A stretch of DNA of 33,752 nucleotides from positions 1 to 33,752 of the forward strand of contig JAFGPE010000046.1 of NCBI GenBank assembly GCA_016926055.1, read 5' to 3'. This DNA comes from Candidatus Woesearchaeota archaeon. Lineage in GTDB: Archaea; Nanobdellota; Nanobdellia; Woesearchaeales; JAADFO01. The notes under the pieces were generated by a model. It ran no database searches and was not told the origin of the DNA. It was given only the letters and a program-made list of their open reading frames with translations. This document shows, piece by piece, positions 8,825 to 18,720 of the stretch. A program made the position numbers and the translations under genes. The first letter of the stretch is position 1, and each line of letters opens with the position of its first letter.

Positions 8825-8861
8825 TATTTAAATAAAACCGAAACACTATTAATTCTCTTGC
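8825..8861 (+). promoter_or_regulatory. Putative archaeal promoter for tRNA-Leu(CAG)
   Basis: TATA-like TATTTAAATAA 8825-8835. TTAATTCTCTTGC 8849-8861 is shared with the other tRNA-Leu promoter. Confidence 0.5.
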
Positions 8862-8922
8862 GAGGATGCCGGTAGTGGAAATCTGTGATTTCCGGACCGT
8901 CATCTTCTCAACCCGAAGGTCT

Positions 8923-9025
8923 GCGAGGATGCCGGAGCGGCCAATGACAGAAATGTCGGCCATACGGGCTAGGTTCAGGGCCTAGTGGCTTAGTGCCTAC
9001 GGGGGTTCGAATCCCCTTTCTCGCA
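8923..9025 (+). tRNA. tRNA-Leu(CAG) with predicted 19-nt D-loop intron (8945-8963)
   Basis: Acceptor GCGAGGA/TTCTCGC with A73. AC arm CTAGG-TTCAGGG-CCTAG, anticodon CAG at 8976-8978. Long variable arm; T-loop TTCGAAT. Removing 8945-8963 gives the canonical D-arm CCGGAGCGGCCAAACGGG. Confidence 0.9.
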
Positions 9026-9066
9026 TTTTTTCTTTAGTAACCTATTTAAATAAGTATAAACTCTAG

Positions 9067-10445
<1,379 letters not shown>

Positions 10446-10483
10446 ACCGCAACATATATTAATCCCTCTGTAAACACAAAAAT

Positions 10484-11371
10484 ATGCTTAAAACAACATT
10501 TTTTGGAAAGGGGCTGAAAAATCCGTTGGTTCTTGCATCTGGCATTCTTGGAACAGGCTCAGATATCCTCAACAGGGTCGGAAAATATGCGGGCCTAGTA
10601 ACAACAAAGTCGATAGGCCCTGTTGAAAGACTGGGAAATAAAAATCCCTGTGTTCTTGAGGTGGCTGGCGGCATTATTAACTGCGTTGGCTTGCCGAGTC
10701 CGGGATATCTTCACTTAGAAGAGGAAATTCATGGAATAAACACGCCCTGGATTGCAAGCATATATGGTCATTCTGTCGGGGATTTTGTCAAAATAGCTAA
10801 GCACGTTTCCGGATTTAATCCTGATTTCATAGAGCTGAACATGTCCTGCCCGAACACTTCAGACGGAATGGCCTTTGCAACAAATAAGGATGCTTCAATC
10901 GAACTTGTGAAAGAGGTAAAAAAAACCACAAAGATAAGGGTCATCGCGAAATTGACTCCCAATGTGACAAACATCGTTGAGATTGCGAAGTCTGTTGAGA
11001 GCGCTGGAGCTGATGCAATCACTGCAATAAACTCTGTCGGCCCGGGAATGATAATAAACGCGGATGTTAAAAAACCTGTTCTCTCGTTCAAGACAGGCGG
11101 CCTTACAGGACCAATGATAAAGCCTATTGCACTAAGATGTGTTTATCAGATTTATGAGAATGTAAAGATTCCAATTATCGGTACAGGCGGGATTTTAACA
11201 GGAACTGATGCTGTTGAAATGATGATGGCTGGAGCATCATTGGTCGGGATAGGTTCAGCAACTTATAAAGAAGGGGTCAACGCCTTTGCAAGAATCGCAA
11301 AGGAGCTTGAATCATGGATGAAAGCTAATGGCTACAAAGAGGTGAAGGAGCTCGTAGGGATTGCTCACTAG
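10484..11371 (+). CDS. pyrD: Dihydroorotate dehydrogenase catalytic subunit (PyrDB type)
   Basis: 295 aa; LNMSCPNTSDG, GTGGI, class 1B-like; followed by a pyrK-like gene. Confidence 0.94.
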   Translation: MLKTTFFGKGLKNPLVLASGILGTGSDILNRVGKYAGLVTTKSIGPVERLGNKNPCVLEVAGGIINCVGLPSPGYLHLEEEIHGINTPWIASIYGHSVGDFVKIAKHVSGFNPDFIELNMSCPNTSDGMAFATNKDASIELVKEVKKTTKIRVIAKLTPNVTNIVEIAKSVESAGADAITAINSVGPGMIINADVKKPVLSFKTGGLTGPMIKPIALRCVYQIYENVKIPIIGTGGILTGTDAVEMMMAGASLVGIGSATYKEGVNAFARIAKELESWMKANGYKEVKELVGIAH

Positions 11372-12148
11372 ATGGACCAACCAAAAACTTGCAGAATAAA
11401 AAGAATAGTTGAGGAGAACCCGCTTACAAGAACCTATTTTCTGGATTGCAACATGAAGATATCTCCGGGGCAATTTCTGATGCTCTGGATTCCGGGAGTG
11501 GATGAGAAGCCTTTCGTATGCTCGTATTCTGGAAAGGAAACAGGAATAACAGTTGAGAAAAAAGGAAAATTCACAGAGAAGCTTTTCATGATGAAAAAAG
11601 GTGATTTGGTTGGAATAAGAGGGCCGTATGGAAACGGCTTCACAAAAAAGAAAAACGCAATTGCTTTGGGGGGAGGTCTTGGAGCCGCTCCAATCGCGTC
11701 GCTGATAGATGAGTTTGGCTGTGACGGAATAATCGGAGCGCATACCAAATCAAATCTTCTTTTCCTTAGCAGATTTAAGAAAAAGGTGCAATACTCAACT
11801 TCAGACGGAAGCTATGGCTTCAAGGGAAGGCCCACTGCGTTGCTTGAGAAGAAGCTTTCCGAGAAGAAATATGATGTGGTGTACTGTTGCGGACCAGAGG
11901 GAATGATGAAAGCGGTAATTGAGATTTGCAGAAAATACAAAGTAGAATGCGAGGTTTCTCTTGAAAGATACATGCGCTGCGGCTTTGGAGTCTGCGGTGC
12001 CTGCGCATGCAATGACAGATTAGTCTGCAAGGACGGTCCTGTCTTTAACTCAAGGCAATTATCAGGGATGAGCGATTTCGGCAACAAAGGGATGATCAAG
12101 TCAGGAAAAAAGGTTCCATTGAGTGAATATTTTGCGTGGAGAGAATGA
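11372..12148 (+). CDS. pyrK: Dihydroorotate dehydrogenase electron-transfer subunit
   Basis: 258 aa; FAD/NAD module plus 2Fe-2S motif CGFGVCGACACNDRLVC. Confidence 0.9.
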   Translation: MDQPKTCRIKRIVEENPLTRTYFLDCNMKISPGQFLMLWIPGVDEKPFVCSYSGKETGITVEKKGKFTEKLFMMKKGDLVGIRGPYGNGFTKKKNAIALGGGLGAAPIASLIDEFGCDGIIGAHTKSNLLFLSRFKKKVQYSTSDGSYGFKGRPTALLEKKLSEKKYDVVYCCGPEGMMKAVIEICRKYKVECEVSLERYMRCGFGVCGACACNDRLVCKDGPVFNSRQLSGMSDFGNKGMIKSGKKVPLSEYFAWRE

Positions 12149-13311
12149 TAATAACCGATGCAAGGATTCTTGAAAATGGTGTTTTAGTAAAGAAAGATAT
12201 TCTTATTATCGGCGGCAAGATAAAGAAGATTGCGCAAGGGATTGATTCTGATGAAAAAATAATTAATGCTGAAGGGTTAATTGCAATTCCGGGCATTATT
12301 GATTCTCACGTCCACTTCAGGGACTTTGAACAGAAGTACAAGGAGGACTTCTTCACAGGAAGCTGCGCTGCAGCAGCAGGAGGAATTACATCTGTCCTTG
12401 ATATGCCGAACAATAAGCCGCCTGTGCTCAGTGTTGATGATTTGAATAAAAAAAGAGAGCTTGCGAAGAAATCTGTTGTTAATTATGGATTTTATTTCGG
12501 CACAGACGGAAATAATATTCCTGAGATAAAAAAAGCAAAAAACATTGCAGCTGTGAAGGTCTACATGGAGAGGACAACTGGCAACCTTGCTGTTGAGAAT
12601 GTTGAAAATGTTTTCAAGAACTGCAAAAGAATTGCTGTCCATGCAGAAGGGAAGAATGTCAGTAAGGCGATAGAATTAGCTAAAAAATATAATAATTATC
12701 TTTATCTGTGCCACATCAGCACAAAGGAAGAGATTGAAATAATTAAAAGAGAAAAATCAAATAAGATATTTGCCGAGGCGACACCTCATCACCTGTTCCT
12801 GAAAAGCAACAATACTCCATTCTGCTTGATGAAGCCGGAATTAAAATCTGCTGCAGATGTTAAAGCATTGTGGGATGGAATTGATTTGGGAATAATTGAC
12901 ACAATCGGCTCGGACCACGCTCCCCATGCTGTGGAAGAAAAGAAGTCCGGAGGATGCTATGGTATCCCTGGAGTTGAAACGTTATTGCCATTGTTATTAA
13001 ATGCCATTAATGAAAAAAGATTAACACTGAAAAAAGTGATTCAACTATGCTGCGAGAACCCTGTGAGGATTTTCGGGATAAAGAACAAGGGATTTTTGAA
13101 GGAAGGATATGATGCTGATATTGTTCTTGTTGACATAAACAGGATAAAAGAGGTCAAGAATTCAGGGCTTTTCACAAAATGCAAATGGTCTCCGTTCGAT
13201 GGGATGAAGCTAAGAGGATGGCCAGTAATGACGATTGTGAACGGGAATGTTGTGTTTGACAATGGGAAGATAAATGATATTAAAGGTAAAAAGGTTGTGT
13301 TTTCTAGATGA
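12145..13311 (+). CDS. pyrC: Dihydroorotase
   Basis: GIIDSHVHFRD, metal-binding HAEG, GSDHAPH. ATG at 12145 overlaps the pyrK stop, preferred over the GTG at 12136. Confidence 0.93.
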   Translation: MIITDARILENGVLVKKDILIIGGKIKKIAQGIDSDEKIINAEGLIAIPGIIDSHVHFRDFEQKYKEDFFTGSCAAAAGGITSVLDMPNNKPPVLSVDDLNKKRELAKKSVVNYGFYFGTDGNNIPEIKKAKNIAAVKVYMERTTGNLAVENVENVFKNCKRIAVHAEGKNVSKAIELAKKYNNYLYLCHISTKEEIEIIKREKSNKIFAEATPHHLFLKSNNTPFCLMKPELKSAADVKALWDGIDLGIIDTIGSDHAPHAVEEKKSGGCYGIPGVETLLPLLLNAINEKRLTLKKVIQLCCENPVRIFGIKNKGFLKEGYDADIVLVDINRIKEVKNSGLFTKCKWSPFDGMKLRGWPVMTIVNGNVVFDNGKINDIKGKKVVFSR

Positions 13312-13481
13312 AATTCAAAGATGATGAATGGTTAATTATTTCATAAAGGCAGGAAGAAAAAAAAGTTTGACAGAAGAATATTTTGAAGAGAATCAGATTA
13401 AAAATATTTCGAGAATTTTTTACGAAAAGATAAATCATATTGAATTATTCAATATTCAAGTTCCTGCTGAAAAAAGTTACT

Positions 13482-14486
13482 TTATCCTGTGCACTTGCAA
13501 CCATACGTTTGAAATTCATTCAAGTCCATTATTTTGTGAGGAACATTAAAGCCCCGAGGAGCTGAAACAAGAGCATTTCTTCCACAATAACCAAAAGGTC
13601 TATATTGCTCGTCTCTGAACGAATCAAAATTTTTTTCCCAAATATCCTTAAGTGATTCTTTATCAAGATTCCCAACAACAAAGTTTGCTGAAGGACAAGG
13701 CGTTACATCTCCATTGAATCTTAAGAATGCAATCGAATTACCGGCTGAACATCTATAAACATCCGGTCCGCCATCGCAGTCAAAAACATAAGGTATTTGT
13801 TCTGCTGCCACTCTGCCTCGATATTTTGAATTTAAAACTATTCCCTGAATAATCCTTATCAAATCTTCTTCTTTTACAAACAAATCAGGCCTCGATTCTG
13901 CTAGACCCTCTCTAACCAGACGCCTTAGCTTTATTTTATCATCAGGAAAATAATCGACCAAATCTTGGATACCGGCAACATTCTTGGCAGTAAGGGTGGT
14001 TGATATTTGCAACGGTACATGATATTTTTTACATAGGTTTATTGCATTCATTGCTGCCGAATATGCACCCGGCTCTCTAAGTTCATCATTTATCTTTATA
14101 TCCAATGAATCTAGGCTAACCTGTATCGCCACCCCCTCGTATTTCTGAATTTGACCTAAAAAAGCAGGTGTAACTTCACTACCATTTGTTGCAATTAAAG
14201 TCTTCAAGTCTTCATCAGAAATGGTTTTAACTATATCAACTAGATCTTCTCTTAAGAATGGTTCCCCTCCCGTCAAAACAATCTCCGCTGCACCCAACTC
14301 TTTTGCCTGTTTAACCAATTTCTTCACATATTCAAGAGAATGAATCATATTATCGGTGGGAGCAATAGTATCGTTTTCTCTTTGAAAATTTCTACAATAA
14401 TCGCAGGGCTTTATTCGATAGTTACAATTAGGAGTTACTTCAATGAATGCTCTATGTAACTTAGGTATTTTAGGTATTCCTTTCAT
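13482..14486 (-). CDS. Radical SAM protein with SPASM-like C-terminal region
   Basis: 334 aa; TPNCNYRIKPCDYC, LTGGEPFLRED, QVSLDS, C-terminal RCSAGNSIAFLRFNGDVTPCPS...IW. Confidence 0.85.
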   Translation of the reverse strand: MKGIPKIPKLHRAFIEVTPNCNYRIKPCDYCRNFQRENDTIAPTDNMIHSLEYVKKLVKQAKELGAAEIVLTGGEPFLREDLVDIVKTISDEDLKTLIATNGSEVTPAFLGQIQKYEGVAIQVSLDSLDIKINDELREPGAYSAAMNAINLCKKYHVPLQISTTLTAKNVAGIQDLVDYFPDDKIKLRRLVREGLAESRPDLFVKEEDLIRIIQGIVLNSKYRGRVAAEQIPYVFDCDGGPDVYRCSAGNSIAFLRFNGDVTPCPSANFVVGNLDKESLKDIWEKNFDSFRDEQYRPFGYCGRNALVSAPRGFNVPHKIMDLNEFQTYGCKCTG

Positions 14487-14521
14487 TCTAAACAGTTAAT
14501 AAGAAAACATTTTTAAACCTA

Positions 14522-14544
14522 TGTGGTGAAGACCATTCACCACA
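14522..14544. promoter_or_regulatory. Candidate operator, 9-bp inverted repeat between divergent genes
   Basis: TGTGGTGAA-GACCA-TTCACCACA. Confidence 0.6.
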
Positions 14545-14556
14545 AAACTTAAATAG

Positions 14557-15321
14557 ATGGATGGATTTTATCAACGCATGAGTCAAGAAGAGCTTGAAAA
14601 GCTAGGATTAAGCCCCAATGAGTCAAAGATATATCTTGCTTTGCTTGAGATTGGCTCATCCACTGCAGACAAGATATCACAAAAATCTGGAATCCACAGA
14701 AGAACTGTATATGACAATATTGAAAAGCTCATGAACAAGGGGCTGATCAATTACATAATCAGGGCAAACAAGAAATACTTCGAGGCAACAGATCCCAATA
14801 AACTAAATGACATTCTCAAGGAAAAGAAGGAGATGATTGAAGACCAGGAGAATATTTTGAAGAGAATCATGCCTGAGCTTATTCTTGCGCAGAAAATGTC
14901 TAAAGACAAGCAGGAAGTAAATGTCTACAAGGGAAAGGAAGGGATAAAGACAATACTGTGGGACATTCTAAGGGAAAGAAAGCCTAATTGCGTGATAGGC
15001 GCCCATTCAAGAGAGGAATTCAAGGACATGCTCGAAAAGTTCCATGACGAGAGAATCAAATTAAAAATCCCGAATAGAATGATATTCAAAAAAGAGGATA
15101 TTGAAAGGGCAAAACACTTCAGAGAAAGATCCTTCACAGAAGTAAGAGTAATTCCAACAGAATACAGTTCTCCAATCGCGATAAATATCTATGACAACAA
15201 GGTAGCATTTCTGATTCGCTCTGTGAAAAATCCATTGGGAATCCTGATAAATAATAAGGATACTTCAGATGAATTCAGGACATATTTTGAGATGCTTTGG
15301 AATAATTGTGAAAAGATTTAA
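14557..15321 (+). CDS. TrmB-family transcriptional regulator
   Basis: 254 aa; N-terminal wHTH LGLSPNESKIYLALLEIGSSTADKISQKSGIHRRTVYDNIEKL; TrmB-like C-terminal effector region. Confidence 0.88.
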   Translation: MDGFYQRMSQEELEKLGLSPNESKIYLALLEIGSSTADKISQKSGIHRRTVYDNIEKLMNKGLINYIIRANKKYFEATDPNKLNDILKEKKEMIEDQENILKRIMPELILAQKMSKDKQEVNVYKGKEGIKTILWDILRERKPNCVIGAHSREEFKDMLEKFHDERIKLKIPNRMIFKKEDIERAKHFRERSFTEVRVIPTEYSSPIAINIYDNKVAFLIRSVKNPLGILINNKDTSDEFRTYFEMLWNNCEKI

Positions 15322-15346
15322 AAATCTCCAGGATATCCAAAGAAAT

Positions 15347-15991
15347 ATGGGGGGAGATACGGCAGAAACTGTTGCAAAGATACTTCTTGAGATAAATGCT
15401 GTTACCTTAAACTATCAAAAGCCGTATCGTTACGCCTCAGGGATACTGAGCCCGATTTACTGTGATAATCGTCTGTTAATGAGCTATCCTGAAAAGAGAA
15501 AAAAGATTATTGAATTCTTTGCAGAGGCTGTGAAAAACATTCAGTTGGAAATAATCTGTGGTACAGAATCAGCAGGAATTCCACATGCAGCTTGGCTTTC
15601 TGAAAAGCTGAACAAGCCGATGATATTCGTAAGAAAAAAAGCAAAGGGTTATGGAAAGGAAAATCTCATCGAGGGAAAGCTTGAGAAAGGCCAAAAAGTT
15701 GTTGTAATTGAGGATTTAATCTCTACAGGAGGGAGCTCTGTTGCAGCAGTACAGGGAGTAAGGGACCAGGGAGGCACAGTTGAATATTGCATTGCGATAT
15801 TCACGTACGAAATGGAAAAGGCAAAAAAGCTGTTTGAAGAATCAAACTGCAAACTCATCACCTTGTCTAATTTCTCGACTCTTGTCAGTGTTGCTGAGAA
15901 GATGGGAAAGATTACTGAAGAAGAGAAAAAGAAGATACTTGAGTGGAACAAAAATCCATCGGAATGGGGAAGACTGATGGGGTTTGAATAA
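15347..15991 (+). CDS. pyrE: Orotate phosphoribosyltransferase
   Basis: PRPP motif VVVIEDLISTGGSS. ATG at 15347 (MGGDTAETVAKILLEINAV) fits better than the track start 15269, which lies inside the trmB-like gene. Confidence 0.93.
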   Translation: MGGDTAETVAKILLEINAVTLNYQKPYRYASGILSPIYCDNRLLMSYPEKRKKIIEFFAEAVKNIQLEIICGTESAGIPHAAWLSEKLNKPMIFVRKKAKGYGKENLIEGKLEKGQKVVVIEDLISTGGSSVAAVQGVRDQGGTVEYCIAIFTYEMEKAKKLFEESNCKLITLSNFSTLVSVAEKMGKITEEEKKKILEWNKNPSEWGRLMGFE

Positions 15992-16136
15992 CGGAAATTT
16001 CCGATAATAACAATCTTGCAAAAAAAGAGGGATTAAAGGTCATTGTCAGGGGAGAGGACTCACAAGGGTATCTCTCCTCGGATAATGGCTACATTCCATC
16101 AAAACAAATAAAAACCCCCTGACGTTTTCTGCGAAT

Positions 16137-16676
16137 ATGAAATTAAAGATAGGGGTAATGGCTGCGGCAGGCAATGTAAGCGACAGCCTGAAAAAGCTTG
16201 CTTTTAAAGTGGGAGAGGAGATTGCAAAGCAAGGCTGCACACTAATTACAGGCGCCACGACAGGATTGCCTTATGAGGCGGCAAAAGGCGCAAAAAAGCA
16301 AAATGGTCTTGTCATTGGCATAAGCCCTGCCAATAATGAAAGAGAGCACGCAGAAAGATATAGGATGCCCACTGACAACCACGACGCCATAATCTACACC
16401 GGGTTCGGCTATAAGGGTAGGAATGTTCTAAATATCAGAAGCAGCGATGCCATAATAGTAATCAATGGTTCTGTCGGAACACTGAATGAATTTACAATAG
16501 CGTTTGCAGAAGAAAGGTCCATCGGGGTGTTAGAGGGCTCTGGAGGGATAGCAGACATAATAAAAGACATAAGAAAACAATTTAATAATCAATTTAACAC
16601 GCCCATAATCTACGAAAAAGAACCCGAAGTGCTTGTAAAAAAACTTGTTAATCATTTAAATGGTGATGTAAAATGA
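16137..16676 (+). CDS. LOG-family (SLOG superfamily) protein
   Basis: 179 aa; IGVMAAAGNVSD, GATTGLPYEAAKGAK, GSVGTLNEF. Confidence 0.82.
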   Translation: MKLKIGVMAAAGNVSDSLKKLAFKVGEEIAKQGCTLITGATTGLPYEAAKGAKKQNGLVIGISPANNEREHAERYRMPTDNHDAIIYTGFGYKGRNVLNIRSSDAIIVINGSVGTLNEFTIAFAEERSIGVLEGSGGIADIIKDIRKQFNNQFNTPIIYEKEPEVLVKKLVNHLNGDVK

Positions 16677-17302
16677 GAATAAAAATAGCACCGTCGATAT
16701 TGTCAGCGAATTTTGCCCATCTGCAGGATGATGTAGACAAGATAAGCAATGCAGATGTTCTCCACATTGATGTGATGGATGGCCATTTTGTGAACAACAT
16801 CACCATAGGGCCTGTTGTGATAAAGGACATCAAAACAAATCTGCTTAAAGAGTCACATCTCATGATTCAAAATCCTGGGAAATACATAAAGCCGTTTGTA
16901 GAGGCTGGCTCCCAAAGAATAATCTTTCATGCGGAAACTGTAAAGGATACTGAAGCGCTGATTGAGGAAATAAAGAAGCACAATGTGGAGGTGGGCGTTT
17001 CTTTGAATCCTGACTCGCCACTCTCGATGATAAAGCCCTACCTTGAAAAACTCGACATGGTTCTGCTGATGACTGTCTTCCCGGGATTTGGAGGTCAGAA
17101 ATTTATTGATTCTGTTGTACCGAAGATAAAGGAATTAAGAGGAATCTTTGAGAAAGACATTGAAGTGGATGGCGGGATAAACTTCGAGACAGCGAAAATC
17201 GCAGCAGAGGCAGGAGCCAATCTTCTTGTTGCAGGAAGCTTTGTCTTCAAAAACAAGGAGCATCTGCCTGCAAAAGTGGTGGAAATGCTAAAAAATATCT
17301 AG
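16673..17302 (+). CDS. rpe: Ribulose-phosphate 3-epimerase
   Basis: 209 aa; IAPSILSANFAHL, LHIDVMDGHFVNN, MTVFPGFGGQKFI, EVDGGIN. Confidence 0.94.
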   Translation: MRIKIAPSILSANFAHLQDDVDKISNADVLHIDVMDGHFVNNITIGPVVIKDIKTNLLKESHLMIQNPGKYIKPFVEAGSQRIIFHAETVKDTEALIEEIKKHNVEVGVSLNPDSPLSMIKPYLEKLDMVLLMTVFPGFGGQKFIDSVVPKIKELRGIFEKDIEVDGGINFETAKIAAEAGANLLVAGSFVFKNKEHLPAKVVEMLKNI

Positions 17303-18720
17303 TTTTTCCTGTACTCCCAGATTTCAACTCCCGAAATGCCATACCTTTTCTCAAAGGTTTCGTTGTTGTTGAAAAGGAACAATAATCCCTCTTCTGTATC
17401 CTCCCAGACAAGGCCTTGCTTCATGCTCCTGTCTATAAAAATATACTTGATGAAATATTTGTCAAGAAGGGATTTTGTGCGCTTGAGGTTTCTTGAATAA
17501 TAAATCTGCAGGGTTTCATTATAGGCTGCCTTGTTATGTTCATTATTTCTGCTCAGGGGATCGAAAAGAACCTTGCTCCTTCCCACAGTTTCTATCCAGA
17601 AGCCATTGTTCAAATGAGAGAAAACAAAACCATTCTTGTCAGAGTTTTCAGAGAACCATGCAAGGCTCTGCATAACAGGATAATCTGGCTTTGATTCTGC
17701 AAGCCTCTTTGAATAAGCCACAGCTGAGAACATAATCCCGCAGACAAACAGGATAAGAACAAAGGACTTTATAATACCCAGTTCCCATTTTCTTCTTGAT
17801 GTTTGGATAAAGCCGAATGCCGCAAGAGGCGCAAGACCAAAACAGAGCAGGATGTTAAAATCGGAACTTACAAATGTGCCTAACAACAAAAAGACCGCGA
17901 TAAACGCATAGGAATATCTTATCGCTCTTGAATCAGACTTGAAAAACATTCCTGAAATGGCAAGTATCAGGAAGAAAGGAGAAAATCCTGATTTCCCCCC
18001 GAACTCAGAAATGCTCTCATTAAGATAATTTGAACCTGCAAGAACAGAAGCCGATAAGGGAACATCTGCAGTGGTGTGGAACAACAGGCTTGAAATCAGG
18101 ACAACTGAAATAAAAGCTATGCTTTTTTTTAGCCTCTTGACAGAAATCGAATAAAGAAGAAGAACAAGAACAATCGGCAATACATACGTGAAACCGAATG
18201 GTATTATGAGCAGCGCCAAGAAGAAAGAGAAAATCCTTTTTTCTTTTATGAAGAAATAGAAGCACAACAAATCAAGCAGTATCCAAAGCGAAAGGGATGT
18301 TGTTGTTGTGAAAGTCCAGATAAAAAGAGGCGACAAAATCATGAGAATCGAGGCTATTGTTGCCTCCCTTTTTTTTAATGAAAAATGTTTGAGTATTAGG
18401 ATAAACGTGAATAACGAAGCAATGCCGAAGATAAATGGAAGGATTCTTGCTGAAGCCCCGATACCGAATATTTTGGACGAAAGAAAAAGAAGCACATGAA
18501 ATGGATTGGCGACAGTCTGCCTTGAGCTTAAAACAAGATTGTCCCTGAAAATCAATCCTTTTTCAGCTATTGACTCAGCAACTCTGATGTTATAGTATGG
18601 CTCTGAACCCTGCAATGTGCCGCCGGAGTAAAAAATCCTGAGCAGAAAGACTAAAGAAAGCACAATAACTGCAACAAAAAGGGGAATTAAAAAATCTACC
18701 CTTGATATTTTTTTTCTCAT
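17299..18720 (-). CDS. Multi-pass membrane protein, AglB/STT3-like GT-C family
   Basis: GSEPYYNIRVAE near the N-terminus, many TM segments, C-terminal WFSENSDKNGFVFSHLNNGFWIETVGRSKVLFD. ATG at 18720. Confidence 0.65.
   Translation of the reverse strand: MRKKISRVDFLIPLFVAVIVLSLVFLLRIFYSGGTLQGSEPYYNIRVAESIAEKGLIFRDNLVLSSRQTVANPFHVLLFLSSKIFGIGASARILPFIFGIASLFTFILILKHFSLKKREATIASILMILSPLFIWTFTTTTSLSLWILLDLLCFYFFIKEKRIFSFFLALLIIPFGFTYVLPIVLVLLLYSISVKRLKKSIAFISVVLISSLLFHTTADVPLSASVLAGSNYLNESISEFGGKSGFSPFFLILAISGMFFKSDSRAIRYSYAFIAVFLLLGTFVSSDFNILLCFGLAPLAAFGFIQTSRRKWELGIIKSFVLILFVCGIMFSAVAYSKRLAESKPDYPVMQSLAWFSENSDKNGFVFSHLNNGFWIETVGRSKVLFDPLSRNNEHNKAAYNETLQIYYSRNLKRTKSLLDKYFIKYIFIDRSMKQGLVWEDTEEGLLFLFNNNETFEKRYGISGVEIWEYRKN

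Noticed and set aside
13328-13549. 73-aa ORF after pyrC
   Set aside because: Overlaps the radical SAM 3' end, no recognisable family; not supported as a gene.
15992-16003. CGGAAATTTCCG palindrome as an operator
   Set aside because: Immediately after the pyrE stop and within the putative frameshifted extension; a 12-bp palindrome alone is weak evidence.
16673-17302. Considered whether this is the missing OMP decarboxylase (pyrF)
   Set aside because: Same barrel superfamily, but motifs (SILSANFAHL, HIDVMDGHFV, FPGFGGQ) are those of ribulose-phosphate 3-epimerase.
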